A stretch of DNA of 64,000 nucleotides from Collybia mongolica (GCA_013420905.1 JAAXNY010000012.1:802783-866782), one strand, 5' to 3'; numbered from the stretch's first letter, positions 34,633 to 47,100 are shown. A program made the numbers and translations. Notes: a model not told the origin generated them from the letters alone.

Positions 34633-35105
34633 ATGATTGGTCATCATTTCACCTATTCTGCGGCTCCGATTCGCAAAGTGCAGTTTGGTATCCTTTCACC
34701 CAAGGAAATTGTACGTGGGGGTACCATTTCTGAGACGCACATAATCTGATTCAGCTCTGGCAACCTTTTTTAGAAAACCTATTACTCCATTGCCACAATT
34801 GAACACCCAGAAGAAATTATGGACGAATCCATGCACAAACCCAAGATGGGCGGACTCATTGACCCACGGATGGGCACCATTGACCACAATTTCAAGTGTC
34901 AGACTTGTGGTGAAGGGATGTCCGAGTGTCCTGGTCATTCTGGTCACATCGAGCTTGCAAGACCGGTCTTCCATCCTGGTGCATGGTTTTATGTGGTTCT
35001 TATCAACCAACTCATGTTCGTGGCTTCGCCTTTGTACAGGCTTCATAGTGAAAGTGAAAAAGATCCTGGAGAGTATCTGTGTACATTGCAGAAAGCTGAA
35101 AGCCG
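34633..35105 (+). pseudogene. RPB1: RNA polymerase II largest subunit (RPB1), N-terminal fragment
   Basis: Three exons with two introns still in place. Exon 1 (from the ATG at about 34633) reads HHFTYSAAPIRKVQFGILSP; exon 2 (about 34775-34980) has [20 protein letters not shown] and the zinc-binding [14 protein letters not shown] of the clamp; exon 3 (about 35042-35105) has [23 protein letters not shown] and stops at a GTGAGT donor with no further RPB1 exon. This covers about the first 105 codons of a protein of roughly 1700. Two residues of the usual KVKQVQFG are missing, and GHFGH is GHSGH. Lying inside the Plavaka borders on the same strand as its genes, it is a host gene piece copied at DNA level. 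A truncated protein could be made if transcribed; no function can be claimed. Confidence 0.9.
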
Positions 35106-36325
35106 ACATTGTGAGTCGCGTTTTCCCTTCCCTCTACTCGTTTTGCACCCCACATCCCAAATTTCTGGGGGCTCTCTCCATGGAGAACCCCAAGCCCACA
35201 CCACATTTTGTTGCCTTGATATTTGAGGGCATTCTTCCATGTCATAGTGGGGGATCCTGTAGCATGCATTTTTGATTGCTTGATCGCTGCGTTGACCCCA
35301 TTGCATCTGCTTGGTGTTTGGTTGGACACAGGTTTGCATGGTGAAATGGGGGGCTGAACGAGGAGTGCAAAAACAGTTCGTGCAGCTTGTGTGCCGTCAA
35401 ACACCACGTTGCACTGATGGAATTGCCTGACCACATGGCACTGTGACCCAGTGGTCATTGCACGTCTGTGGCACCTAGCACTCTGTGACTCGATGTCTGT
35501 TGCCCCCTGTGTTGTGTTTGTTTGTTGCCTGTGTTTCATGTTCTTGGTTCGGATTTGTGGGGGTTATTGTTGCCATAGACCTCTGACATATTTCCTAACA
35601 TCACAAGCTCACAAGCTCACATCTCCAGTGTATTTTGCCACCCAGCCCAATTCCATCACTCATCAAATCTCTCCGCCATTTAATTCTCACTTGCTTAGAT
35701 CATTAATCCTGTTTCCGATATCAGAACCTGCTTCAGTGCAGGTGAACTCCACCCTCACTTATCTTTGGACCATGTTCGCCTCATACAAGCCTTGGAGAAG
35801 TGTCAATTCACATAAGATGCATTTGATTGGGTCCAGGGTGAAGTAGAGGCGGTGTTCATGACTCTGTTGTGGGAGGTAAGGTAATATCTGCATTCTGGCT
35901 GCCCAGTCTATCAGTGAACCCTGCCATGCTGATAACTTCCACTATCCTCATGGCAGCACATGGTGCGATTAAGTTGGAGTCCTTTCACCTGGACCGGCTA
36001 CCCTGGCTTCTTTTGCTGGATTCAGCTACAAGAAATTGAGGTGCTGTCTTCAAAATGTCAACCCCTGCCACCCTGCCATTTTACGGTGTATTAACAATTC
36101 ACAACATTGCCTTACACTTTTTTTCTATGAAGATGTTCTTTCAGGTTCAGATCTTCCTTCAATATCCAGATGATAAGCAATATTCTGACATCCATCATAC
36201 TGTCGCAGCTGCTGCCCCATGGATGTCCTTGAGCCCATCAAGAACTGCCTTGATGTAAAGCAAGTAGTTAGGGTATAAGATTTCGACGCACGACCATTGA
36301 ATCTCCCACTTCCCACTCCCCACAT
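35106..36325. other. Spacer with one possible exon
   Basis: Begins as the unspliced third RPB1 intron. A segment at about 35740-35877 reads ELHPHLSLDHVRLIQALEK and DAFDWVQGEVEAVFMTLLWE between AG and GGTAAG splice-like ends, suggesting one exon of another gene with one TAA inside. No family recognised. Confidence 0.35.
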
Positions 36326-36752
36326 ATGGCTGGACACGACAGCAATGACTCCGATGACAATGGAAGCCAGACCAATAGTGATGTGTTCACCAATGTTGTC
36401 ACTCCTCCTGTGGGTGCATCGCTTTGTGTCTACCAGGAGGTACAGCATCCCCAGTTCAACTTCGTCACAACACACTCACATTTGTCTTAATTTATGGTCT
36501 AGACCCTGAAGCATTCCCAACTAGAATTTAGCAAACTAAGAGAGGCATACAACACATCACAGCTCTGAATTAGGGAACTTGAAGCACAGATTGCAAGCTC
36601 TGGCCACCAATCTTTGAAGAACCTGGGCAACCCCCTCACGAAACACAACAAGGAGGTGAAAATGTGTGGAAAGAAGTTTGCCATTCTCCACGGACTCTTT
36701 CTCCCTTCAGACGAATCATTTTTTACTTGCGCTCGGCCCCCCATTGATGTGA

Positions 36753-36766
36753 TATGGGATGCCAAT
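36753..36766. repeat. 14 bp target-site duplication, left copy
   Basis: TATGGGATGCCAAT, identical to 38981-38994. It flanks the poly-T end of the LINE. Confidence 0.92.
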
Positions 36767-36767
36767 C

Positions 36768-38980
36768 TTTTTTTTTTTTTTTTTTTTGGGTCAACATTTT
36801 ATATACCAACTGTACCTAATACATGCGCTGGTCACTACGAGTAATGATTGGAGGAGTGGGGAGGGGGGGCAGAAGACAAAGCACCATGGAGCTGGGATGC
36901 TCGCCCAACTGGGGTCGAACTAGTGAATGGAGCCGGAGCTCATTGTACACAGGCTGGAAGGGCCAATCTACACCAGGGGGTAGGCCCCCCACTGCAGTGC
37001 CCCGCAGTGGGTGGTGGCTTCAAGTCCACCAATTATCCAGGTTCGCATGTTCTGGCAGGGAGCACCCTATAGCCGTCACTTAGAACACTGAGTACCGCCC
37101 CTAGCCTGTTTAGGATTAGGGAACATTGAACACGAAAGCACTCTCATTCTCTGAGAGGAAGTCAACCAGCCACGCATAGCGCAGCTGATGGCTGGGCTTG
37201 TCTTCCCATCCATGTTGTGGACAGTCATATAGGACATGTTGTACGGTTTCCAGGGGAGCACTGAACCTACAGGAGACAGATTCCTCTTTGAAGAACCAGG
37301 ACTGGAACGCCCCAATTGGAGCATGTCCAGTGATGCATTGCACCATGCAGGCAGTCAAAGCATGGCTGTGACCAGTCTTGTGCATCCACGGCCCATTGTT
37401 TACATGGGTTGGAGTGAGCAGGGTGTCCTTTTTCGCATAGAGCATCAAGAAATTGGAGCCAAATCCAATAGACTGAGTACCAAGTGTACGTTCAATTATT
37501 AATGATCCCAAGCGGATCTATAAGTCCAAGCGACTTATTAAACAAACAGTGCCAAGTGCACTAAGGCCAAGTGCCTAGTAATTCCAACAGACAATGTGGT
37601 ACTAAGTTCCAAGTGAACTAAGACTCTTTAATTCTGTGATCTCTTCAAACAATTCCAATCAAGACGACTTTGAAGCAATCTGAGCCTTAATTTGGGCATG
37701 CAATAGTGTTTTAACAAATGTGATTTGTATACTCTATAGTAGTGCAAAGTGAGGGCAAGATCCCTTACCTTTGCGCTACTCATCTACAGTCTATTTATAG
37801 TGTACAAACTAAATGTCATACGGAATTGTAAATTTTATACAGAACCGCGCTCCCCTGTGCCAAGGATCCATATTTAATGCTGACGCGTCCTCTATGACTT
37901 GGCGCGCATGCCATACATGCCAATTATGCTGTTACTGGTTACTTATCAAATATTGAAAGAGCTGGCTAAACTCTTATCAAGTCCCAACCATGCACTTTGT
38001 TATTTAAAACAGCGCGGCACTGTCATTTACTTCTCCTGATTGTCCTGGTTGTTATTCACAGTGTCCCATCTCTTCCAGTAGTTAACACCAAGTGCCCCTG
38101 ACTAGGATTGGGTTGTGCAAGTCCCGAATTTACAATTACTTCTCCTATTAATGATGATCCCCAGACTAATGATATCATACTACAACGGTTACTTATGAAC
38201 TAAGATACTGAGGTTGTAACCAGGCATGGTGAATAGGACTAATAATAGACCATACTCATAGTCCTCTGTACTGATGGTGTATTATCCATTAGACTAGTTC
38301 ACTCTGATTAGCCGTCTTGGAGCTCGACTCTAACCCTTTATTACCGTTTACTTGGTTATTAGAAATGATACTAATAGCCTTACTTGTTGACTTTATAAGT
38401 GCAAACAATTTCGGGCCCTATCAGCGCTGATGTGTGCCAGTTGGTGATCTTCAATCTCCACTCCATTTGTAATGTGGTGGAGGTGTATCTTGTGGATGGC
38501 GCGGAGCTGCAGCCAGGGCAGCAGCACATTGCATACTTTGAGGGTGGACGCTTGACCTGAGTGGTGAGATGTGTCGAGGGAACACCTAAGGGCATTGGTG
38601 GAGTCGGAGAAGATATGGACATCATGGATGTCCTCTAGTCCAATGTCAGCTGCCTGTTGGATGCCTTCCGCAATTGCTCGCAGCTCGGCGTCATCAGACG
38701 TAGAGAGGCCGGTAGCATACCAGTCCTCATATAGGTCCCCAGTGTGCCAGACGTGGTAGACTGTGACTGACTGCATGGGAGGGGGGGGAGTGGATGCATC
38801 AGTGACAATGCAGATGCTCCATGGGGAGTGAGAGGCCTCATTGACAGCGCTCTTCAGCAATGTGATGCGGTCCTTCATGAAATCCTTGCAGTGATCACTG
38901 CCCTTGGGTGGGGGGGTGATGATATTGTAGACTATGTGATCAGGGAACAAGTCCTTGGGGCGCATGCCTGGCTGGTTGAG
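36768..38980 (-). mobile_element. 5'-truncated LINE (RNase H-bearing non-LTR retrotransposon)
   Basis: Minus-strand element ending in a 20-nt poly-A (T run 36768-36787) and flanked by 14 bp duplications. It begins just upstream of the RNase H domain, so it is strongly 5' truncated, as expected of incomplete target-primed reverse transcription. RNase H residues are visible: Asp in CIVTDAS, Glu in DDAELRAI, Asp in IFSDSTNALR, and a final Asp in LAHISAD (38993-38430). After an LTR insertion the C-terminal part follows (37116-37460) with the zinc-binding pattern C, 10 residues, H, C (CRFSAPLETVQHVLYDC), the usual end of such ORF2 proteins. Inactive. Confidence 0.88.
37463..38423 (-). repeat. Truncated LTR (copy B) inside the LINE
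   Basis: Matches the LTR of the large Ty3-type element in minus orientation, from the TGATAGGGCCC start (at 38423) for 961 bp; about 255 bp of its downstream end, including the CCCTTTCA terminus, are missing. It splits the LINE reading frame between RNase H and the C-terminal zinc motif. CpG decay is intermediate between copy A and the young LTRs. Confidence 0.85.
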
Positions 38981-38994
38981 TATGGGATGCCAAT
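38981..38994. repeat. 14 bp target-site duplication, right copy
   Basis: TATGGGATGCCAAT, exact match to 36753-36766. The coding frame of the interrupted gene continues directly after it. Confidence 0.92.
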
Positions 38995-40211
38995 TGCTAC
39001 AAGGATGAACCATCAAAACTCAAAGCTAGTCTTGCCGAGGTTTACCTTGTTTGTCCCAATCATCTGCATAATTTGCCCCAGTCCTTTATCCATCAGCAAT
39101 GAGAGCACGCCACAATGAAAGGAAAATATTCCAGGCAGAGGAATTGGCAAAGGTATGTCCATAATATTCTTTTGCTCTTGTGCAATGATCTAATCCTCAT
39201 GGCAGTTGATGAAGGTCATCCTTTTCGGCCTAGCGTCAATTGATTGCAAGGGGAAGTATGCAAAACCCAAGACCCTGGGCATGCAATGGGGTCTTACATC
39301 TGATGACTTTACAGCTGGAATGGTTGCCACAGCTGCTGTGATGGTATCTACTTCACATAGCTGCAATGTTTCGCATGGCTGAATATGCATCACAGGGGGT
39401 TTTTATTGTTTCACCAGACAAGGAATTTGGTGTCAAAGGCGCACATTCAAATATTGATTACTGGAAACTATTCAATGCATACAAGGAAATGGTGATCAAT
39501 CATTTGCGTAATGGGACTTTGCAGAGCGGCCAAATAATGGCGGTGTTCAAAGCAGTCATTTTTGGCAGCAGCACCATCTCAGTGGAGGTAGATGGTGATA
39601 CTGACAGCAGTGAGCTTGACTTAGGGATGGAGGACCTTTCACTCGGTGAAGCTGATGATCACTTCGACATTCACTTGGACCCCATCCAACTCTCTGCCCA
39701 GGAAGGGATGTCCAAACACCTTAGTTCTGTCAGTGAGATGGGGGTCCAGGGGACTGCCCCACGCCCTGCTACGTTATTGGCACAGCGCACCGTCCTGTCC
39801 CAGCCACCACCTCCAGTTCATCCTCTGCCATCTGAATCGACAACTAAACAAACTTCTCATTCTTCCTCATCTCGACAATGGCTTACACCAACGATATCAC
39901 ATTCCATTCCACCTCTACCTATTGTCAATCAGTCCCCGGAATCTGAACTTTCTGAGGATTTGTCAGGCCCGGAGGTTGAGATGGACATACATCCTGTGAA
40001 CGCTCCCTCTAAGAAAGGGAAGGGAAAGCAGCTCACTGACCACATATCCGCTGAGGAGCTCACCATTGAAGTTTCACCAGAATTTAAACCCACCACAAAG
40101 GCACAAGCAAAGAAGGCAAACAGGCCAGCATTGACAGTTGAATTACCTGTACCCCCTGTCAATGTTGCCCTGCGACGTGGGACATGCACTAAGAATACTC
40201 AAGCTTTATAG

Positions 40212-41570
40212 TGCTTGGTGTCTTCTGGTCACATGCAGATGTTTTGTCAAAGTCATTTGAAGCTCTGCTCCAATAGTAACTCATATGTTTGCGCAATTTT
40301 TTCCTCTTCTTTCCTTATGCCCCCATCTCCCCTCCCCCATCCTCCCCTGTCCTCGTCCTCGTCATCTTACTAGAATTGACCCCACTCGCTCAACACTTAT
40401 ACACATGCTTTCCACTGTAATACCATGTCCTGTTTATTGTCAAACAATACACAAGGTTTGACATCATTGTCAGCTGTGAGTTTTTTACCTACCTGTTGTT
40501 GCTTTAACTTCATGCAACCGATGACAAGGGTTATCTACCAGGTCATCATGCTTCTGTAATGTAGTTCAGCACAGGTATGTCTGCCACATCATTCATGATT
40601 TTGCCATGTCACTCATCCTCATCTTGTATTGTATAAGGGGTTCTTGTCATCCACTTCAGCCTTGGCAACAGGTAGGACTCCCATGCATGCTAGGGTTCAG
40701 TATAATCTGACAATGTGTGAATCCCCAGGTGCTGTTGGATAGTGTCATTGAACATTCACTCATCCCATGCCGCTTCGATGTCATCACCTTCAACCTCGTG
40801 CTATGCCAACAGATTATCATTGATGCCACCTTTTCAATATCAAGCCCCTCCCTGTCAAAGTCTTTCTCATACAATGCTTTCTGAACCCAAGTTCCTCCTC
40901 ACCACACCAATATACCACCATTGACACACCCCTCCCCTCAAAGCAATGCTCTTTGATGGCAAGTTGCTTGCCACCCGGTTCTTTCCCATCCAATGGTCTC
41001 AGCCCAACCTTCACATCTCATCCTGCCCAAATGCCGTTCCAATAACTGGCCACAATAAAGCCCACCTGACCCCACCTGCTAGGCAAACAACGCCTGCTGA
41101 CTATATTCAAAACCAACCCCTGCCAGCCTCACTCCTGAATGTCAGTGTGGTAAGTATCTGCATCCAAATTCTTGAATAACAGGCTGACAACAATGAGCTA
41201 CAGCAGGAACAGCAATCTCAATGGTTGAACCACCATTGATTGTGCTGCTTGGTTTTAGCCCATGATCATGACAACATCCTTGAAATGTAGAATTGTAATT
41301 GTAGTGATAGTTGTAGTTGTAGCAATCATTGTAACAATAGCTGTAATCATAGTTGTAAACACAGTAGCCATCATGGTCAAATCCATGCCACAATCATCAT
41401 CATAATCTTGGCCATGACCATGGTTACAACCAGGATCTCTAGAGTGATCATGACCATGACGTAAGCCGTTATAACCAGAACTTTCTGATCGAATAGGGTT
41501 ATGAGTTCCTTTTTGATCATGCAGGTTATAACTGGTTATAACCGGTTATGTCCAACTTGGGAAATTTCCG
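40212..41570. other. 3' region and right end of the Plavaka element
   Basis: No coding sequence supported. At 41285-41360 lies a run of TTGTAG/TTGTAA-like imperfect hexamer repeats. The terminal inverted repeat with GGTTATAACTGGTTATAACC and GGAAATTTCCG closes the element at 41570. Confidence 0.5.
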
Positions 41571-43794
41571 ACAAATGCCAAAAGGTGCCTAGTTTGAAAC
41601 AGTTCTATTAACAAAATGATTCAGTAAAATCAGTGCTTCTTGTATCCGGCGCGCGCTACGGACTTGGTATGGAAATTCTCTGAAGGCTGAATGTTGATGT
41701 TGAAGAACAAAGCAAGCTTGCCCTCATATGTTCCCATGATTCGGATCAATTCGGCAGGCTACTCAGCATCATCCAAAATCTATGTTTGTAGTGCGCAAAG
41801 GGCCATTCTCAAGTCATTCTGCATTTCTGCTGTTCCATAATGGTTACATCCGGGAATATGTGATGACCTATGAAACCTTGATGGAATCATTGGAGTGGTG
41901 ATTTGTTCTGACAGATGAAGATGGGTGAGATATATCATATCATACTGATGCTGAGTTTACTATTAACGATGTACAAAAAGAAATTGGTTGAGTTCCAACA
42001 GGTCTGGTTCCCTCTTGGCCCATATCCTAGAAATCATTGATATTTTGCACTCCAGAATTCTTAACTGTCATCCTTCTCACCATGGACAGTAAAGGATCAG
42101 TCTAGCCACAGTTTGTCCTTTTTAAACTAAACAGGCAACCATGACAAAGGGATACACCCTGACAATAGTTTTAGTCTAACTACAATCATGTTAATAAGAT
42201 CAAAGGAATCTGTTCCTACCAAGCAAGGGAGATATGGAGTATCAGCCCTCCCCATGCCCTTGTCCCAAGAACAGCAGTGGAAAGTTGCAACCGACCTTTG
42301 GCCAATCATCCCCTCTCCCTCCCCTGTGTCCAGCTCCTCAACGCTGCACACATTATTTTCCCAACCCTCCTACCCCCCGTCCTCATTTTCTACTCCTGTA
42401 TCGTCAATGCTGTATGTTGACTTTTGTCCACCTTCAGATGAAAGCATTCTCATCCAGTCTGTATCCTTAATGCAGGATATTTCAATAAATTGGTGTGAAG
42501 GCAGGTATATCTGCCACCATGGGAGGTTGTCTTTACAGCGCTTATTACTGCATTTTCATCATTATAAAACGCCTCTGGCGGCCAGCAGTAAAGCACGTGT
42601 AGCTACTGAATCGCCTGTCAGGTCTTCATTGGCAAACATTGCCAGTATTGCGAGGGAAAAAAGGGGGACCAAGAGATATGGAAACTATCCCTGACGGAGG
42701 CATACTTAGCAGATTTTACAGGCATGCCATGCGTTTATGACTCTGAAAAGGGAATGGAAAGCCTGAACAAGAACGCCCCCCAAAACCAGGTGAAGGTGCG
42801 AGCAGATTTCCCAAAAAGATGGCAATACCAGTATTGGAGAATTCAGAGAAGGAAGAGATACGGGGCCTGTTGATGCCAATACTGAAGAGAATTCACCTTC
42901 CGGATGAGATTCAGGTGTTCCTTCATGGGCCTCATGTACCATACCTCCCAAAGTGATCTGGGGCGGTTCTAACCTGTCAGTGTCACATCAAAGAGAAGAA
43001 CACGAGTGTGAGAGCCTACCTTCCGGATTGCCGTAGCCACGGTTGAACCGGGCCGAGTCTATATATCCTCCTTCAACATACCTAGCATCAACCTTACCAG
43101 GACACCGAGAAATCGCACGGAGCACAACTCTGCCACCTGGCCACTATGACTTATTGAGGGATCATGCATTGAGAAGCACGCGCAGCTTCCAATCAACGTA
43201 TGACCCAAAGCATTGGAAAAATAATATACCAGAATTGAACAACTATGGGAGCCAGGAATGTGCAGTCATCATCTAACCTTGTATGCTTCATGAAACTTAG
43301 GTGCAGTGCAGTCAATAGTTTCTTCCTTAGGTAGCAGGTCAAGGACACTAAGTTTAATCTGTATGTGTAGCCTACCTTTAAAATAATGGGGTATTACCCT
43401 CGTGAATTATCTTTGGTTTTGAGGTATCAAAATAGGTTAAATAACACCAAATCGATATCTAATAAATGATATCCTTGCAGGTTTCATTCCAGGGCCTCCC
43501 GTGGCTATGTGAGAGACTTGATGCTATTTTTGCAGCCACAAGGATTTTTATACTTTTTCATGAGGATGATGATGACCATTGTACAAATGCTTTGGATCTT
43601 TGAAAAGTTGTATGTATAGCGCTATGTACAATTCCTTGTTAAAAATCAACATTCAAAATGTTGATCGTCATGTTTCTTACAGGTGCCAGATCAGCTCCAT
43701 AGAATGGCATGGGCTGGAGTGCCTGAGATTGGGTGTTAGTAGCGTACACAGGGACAGATGGTTGCACCTTCATATAAGTGATGTACATCGACCT
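41571..43794. other. Region without a named gene
   Basis: A minus-strand fragment near 41640-41800 (GTYEGKLALFFNINIQ) and a 168-codon plus frame at 42188-42694, rich in Ser/Pro, look like gene debris, but I recognise neither. An Arg/His-rich frame lies at 43043-43276. Probably old repeat-derived sequence. Confidence 0.4.
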
Positions 43795-44034
43795 TGTTAG
43801 AATAGGGTGATCCAGCGTACTATTCACATCACACAGACATTTCACATGACATGTACAATCACATGGACATATTAGTTTCGCATTTGTTTTTATAACGGAC
43901 TCACATATGATTTACTATTTCTATAGGAGTTATATTATTTGTGTATTTATATGAGCAATTATGTACTTTATTTAATTATCTCAATTCACTCTTTTGTTTC
44001 TCGCTCTTTCCTTCCCTTGCTGCTAAGTTCAACA
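43795..44034 (+). repeat. 5' LTR of the copia element
   Basis: Begins TGTTAGAATAGG and ends AGTTCAACA, giving the inverted TGTT..AACA termini. It is directly followed by GGTTATGGACCCC, the likely primer-binding region. The 3' LTR is not in the window, so the left border rests on the terminal motif alone. Confidence 0.65.
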
Positions 44035-44121
44035 GGTTATGGACCCCAGCCTTAATTGTCTTGAACATCATTACCATGTCCATACGTCATCCATCAAACC
44101 CTGATCAAGTTGTTACGGACC

Positions 44122-47100
44122 ATGACCGAATCATCCGGAAACATCTACCGAATCGAAGCGCTATGCGGCGCCGAGAACTTCCACACATGGAAAATCAAAA
44201 TGATTGATATCTTGACCAATCAAGGTCTAATTGGTTACGTGGACGGTTCAAATTCAAGTCCAACTGATGAAGGGAATGCAGAAGAATGGCGTATGAAGGA
44301 CAGGAAGGCTCTTTTGACCATACGGCTCTGTGTAGGGGACGGACCACTAGTTTATGTAGCAGGTGCTGGGACATTGAATGAGGCCTGGACCGCATTGTGC
44401 TCTATGTATGAGGCATGTGGTCCGATTGGAATTGTAATGGTGCGTCGAAAGTTATTTTGAGCACAATGTGCCGAGGGTGCCGATATCGAGGAACACATTT
44501 GGACCCTGTGCGGCTACATCGAAGAATTGGCCGGATTAGGCTCAAAAATCAACAATGAAGATTTCAGCATAACATTGCTGATGTCCCTACCTGACACGTG
44601 GGACCTATTTATCTCTTCAGTTAATTCTACCACTCTCAAGGAGAGCCACAAGTTAATTGCCAGAATTTTGGAGGAAGATCGACGGATCAAATCTCGGCAA
44701 CAGGGGGATATGGCCCTGGCAGCAAAATACAATCCAAATGTGACATGCTACAAATGCAATCAGAAAGGTCACATTGCCTTCCATTGCCCCAAAAGGAAAG
44801 GGGGATCATCAGATCAAAAATGGAGGCCAAAGTGGAAAAAGAAAAATGGCAGTAAGCCAGACAAGGCTAACCAAGCCTTGGATGATTATGCTTTTGTAGC
44901 AGCACCTGAAAATCAGGTGGATATTGCCTTGCCAGCATTAACCTCAAATTCTATTTTAGCCAATTGTGCAGCAACATCCCACATTTTTTGTGACCAATCA
45001 ATCCTCATAAATTACAAAGAAACTCCCGGACACAAAATTATCAGATTTGGATCAACTCCTGGACTTGGAAGAGGATTGGTAAAGATCTGGTGTAAAGTTG
45101 GCAATCGCCATATACCAATCATGTTGAAAAATGTTGTCCATGCTCCAAGCGCCCCCTACAATCTTATTTTGGTTGGGCGCATCATGGATGCAGGGTTCAC
45201 CCTTAACCTAAAAGGAGAATACATCAATATATCACCCCCGAAATCCACTGACATCATTTTACAAGGTCAAAAAATTGGCCGACTTTACAATTTGATGGCA
45301 AAGATCAGTATTCCTGATATGGTTTTGATCACATCAGAAGCTCACACATGGGACGAATGGCACCGAATCTTTGGACATCTCAACATTGCATCAGTTAAAA
45401 TGTTGAAATCAAAGAAAATGATTGATGGAATGGAAGTCAACAAATCAATTCATCCCAGTGATTGCACGGCCTGCATCCAAGCAAAACAAACCATGGCATC
45501 ATTCCCGAAATTTTCAAACACAACTTATAATGAAATTGGTGAGATGACCCTCACAGATTTATGGGGACCTGCCCAGACAACAGGAATTTGAAAGATATTA
45601 CATCTCATTTACTGATGGGAAATGCTGCTGGACCATCATCAATTTTCTCAAAACCAAAGAAGCCACAGAAATCAACACTTCGATCAAAAATTATAATGCT
45701 TACATAAATACTCAAGTTGGAAAAACATTGAAAGCCATACAATTCAACAACGGAACAGAATATGTAAATGACAAAGTACAGAAATTCCTAGTGGAAAAAG
45801 GAATCTGCTCCGAGGTCACAGCCCCATACTCTTTGGCCCAGAACGGAATTGCTGAGTGGGCAAACCGGACAATCGTAGAACATGCGCGTGCAATGCTTAT
45901 TGCAAAAAATATTCCGAAATTTTTGTGGCCCAAAACAGTGGCCTATGCTGTGTACCTCAAAAATCAATCACCAACTCGGATCTTGATTGATAAAACACTG
46001 GAAGAAATTTTCACAGGCAAGAAGCCTAATGCATCAAATTTGCGGGAATTCGGGACGCTGGGTATTACATCAGGGTGAAAACCTTAGCAAACTTGAGCCA
46101 AAATCACGTGAATTCATTTTCACTGGCTTTTTGGATCAATCCCGTGCTTACCGTTATTTTAATCCTGGTGCGAGACAAGTTCAATCATCGCAAAATGTCA
46201 AATTCTTGGATAGCAAAACTCCAGAAACAATTGAATTTTTTTTGCCATCACAGCTTGAGGGGGAGATGGCAATAAACAAGCAAACAATGGCTCAAATGCC
46301 AGAAACTGCCCCCACACCTTCTACAATTCAAATGATCAAAAAATCAACACAGCCACGATCACAACCTATTCGAGAACCTTCAAGCCGAATTGCATCAACT
46401 ACTCAACCGAATTATCAATTATTACATAATCCCGTGGCCCGAGGCCCCAAAGAAGTACATCAAGAATCACCCGACTCTGGCTACATCACCAAAATTATTG
46501 ATGAAGAAGAAAATACTCCTACATTTGATATCCCTGATTTTGCCTTCATCAGCAATACAATTTATGAACCCACTGAAATCAAAGAGGCATTACAAAGCAC
46601 TTTATGGAAGAAATCTATGGAGGAAGAAATCCAACAATTGAAAGATCTCGGCACATATGAATTAGCCAAATTACCTGAAGATCATGATCCCATCAAGTCC
46701 AAATGGGTATGGAAGGCCAAGACCAATGGAGATGGAAAATTCTACAAGGCCAAGTCTAGACTTGTTGCCAAGGGATGCTCATAGAAGCCTGGCATAGACT
46801 ATTTGGAAACCTATGCCCCAGTCATTCGGATGGACACCCTCCGCTTCATGGTAGCCATTGCCGCTGCCTATAATCTACATTTTCACACCATCAACATCAA
46901 AGGCGCTTATCTAAATGCCATTCTCAAAGAAGATATTTATTTATTGCAGCCTCCAGGCTTTGAAGACGGCACATCATGCATCTGGAAATTATTGAAAACT
47001 ATTTATGGACTTAAACAATCTGGACAAGAATGGAACAAACTCCTCAACTCTGCATTTTTCAAAATGAAGTTCCGAAAAATGATGGCTGATCAATGCGTCC

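Larger units (their letters stand above)
36326..40211 (+). pseudogene. Second Plavaka-associated gene (DUF6698-like), split by a LINE
   Basis: Exon 1 (36326-36439) starts MAGHDSNDSDD. After a 63 bp intron, exon 2 has a coiled-coil start with one TGA, then KKFAILHGLFLPSDESFF and RPPIDVIWDAN up to the LINE insertion. Beyond the LINE the frame resumes with CYKDEPSKLKASLAEVYLVCP (38995), then FQAEELAK, LMKVILFGLASI..GMQWGLTSDDFTAGMVATAAVM (39203-39345), a 17 bp gap with splice-like ends, and a long last exon (39366-40211) of acidic, Ser/Pro-rich sequence with a GKGKQLT basic patch. The layout resembles an uncharacterised agaricomycete family, I believe DUF6698; the assignment is from memory. It is broken by the insertion, stops and a shift near 39110. 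Confidence 0.55.
30368..41570 (+). mobile_element. Plavaka-type DNA transposon with cargo genes, inactive
   Basis: Left end CGGAAATTTCC at 30368 and its inverse GGAAATTTCCG ending at 41570. Inside both lies ATAACCGGTTATAACC-type sequence (30386-30398; 41524-41550), and further in are similar GGTCATGA..GATCAC motifs. The 11.2 kb between them hold a Plavaka transposase (30572-34243), a piece of the RNA polymerase II largest-subunit gene (34633-35105) and another multi-exon gene (36326-40211), all on the plus strand. A LINE and an LTR were added later. Target duplication could not be fixed, so the ends are approximate. Confidence 0.7.

Noticed and set aside
36768..36787. T run as a transcription terminator
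   Set aside because: It is the poly-A tail of the minus-strand LINE, as shown by the adjacent 14 bp target duplication.
41285..41360. TTGTAG-like repeats as a CRISPR or telomere-like array
   Set aside because: Units are irregular, 5-8 bp, without spacers, and lie inside the Plavaka 3' region.
30368..41570. TET/JBP oxygenase gene, sometimes found with fungal transposons of this kind
   Set aside because: I searched the region by eye for the iron-binding HxD and the family's conserved blocks and found none.
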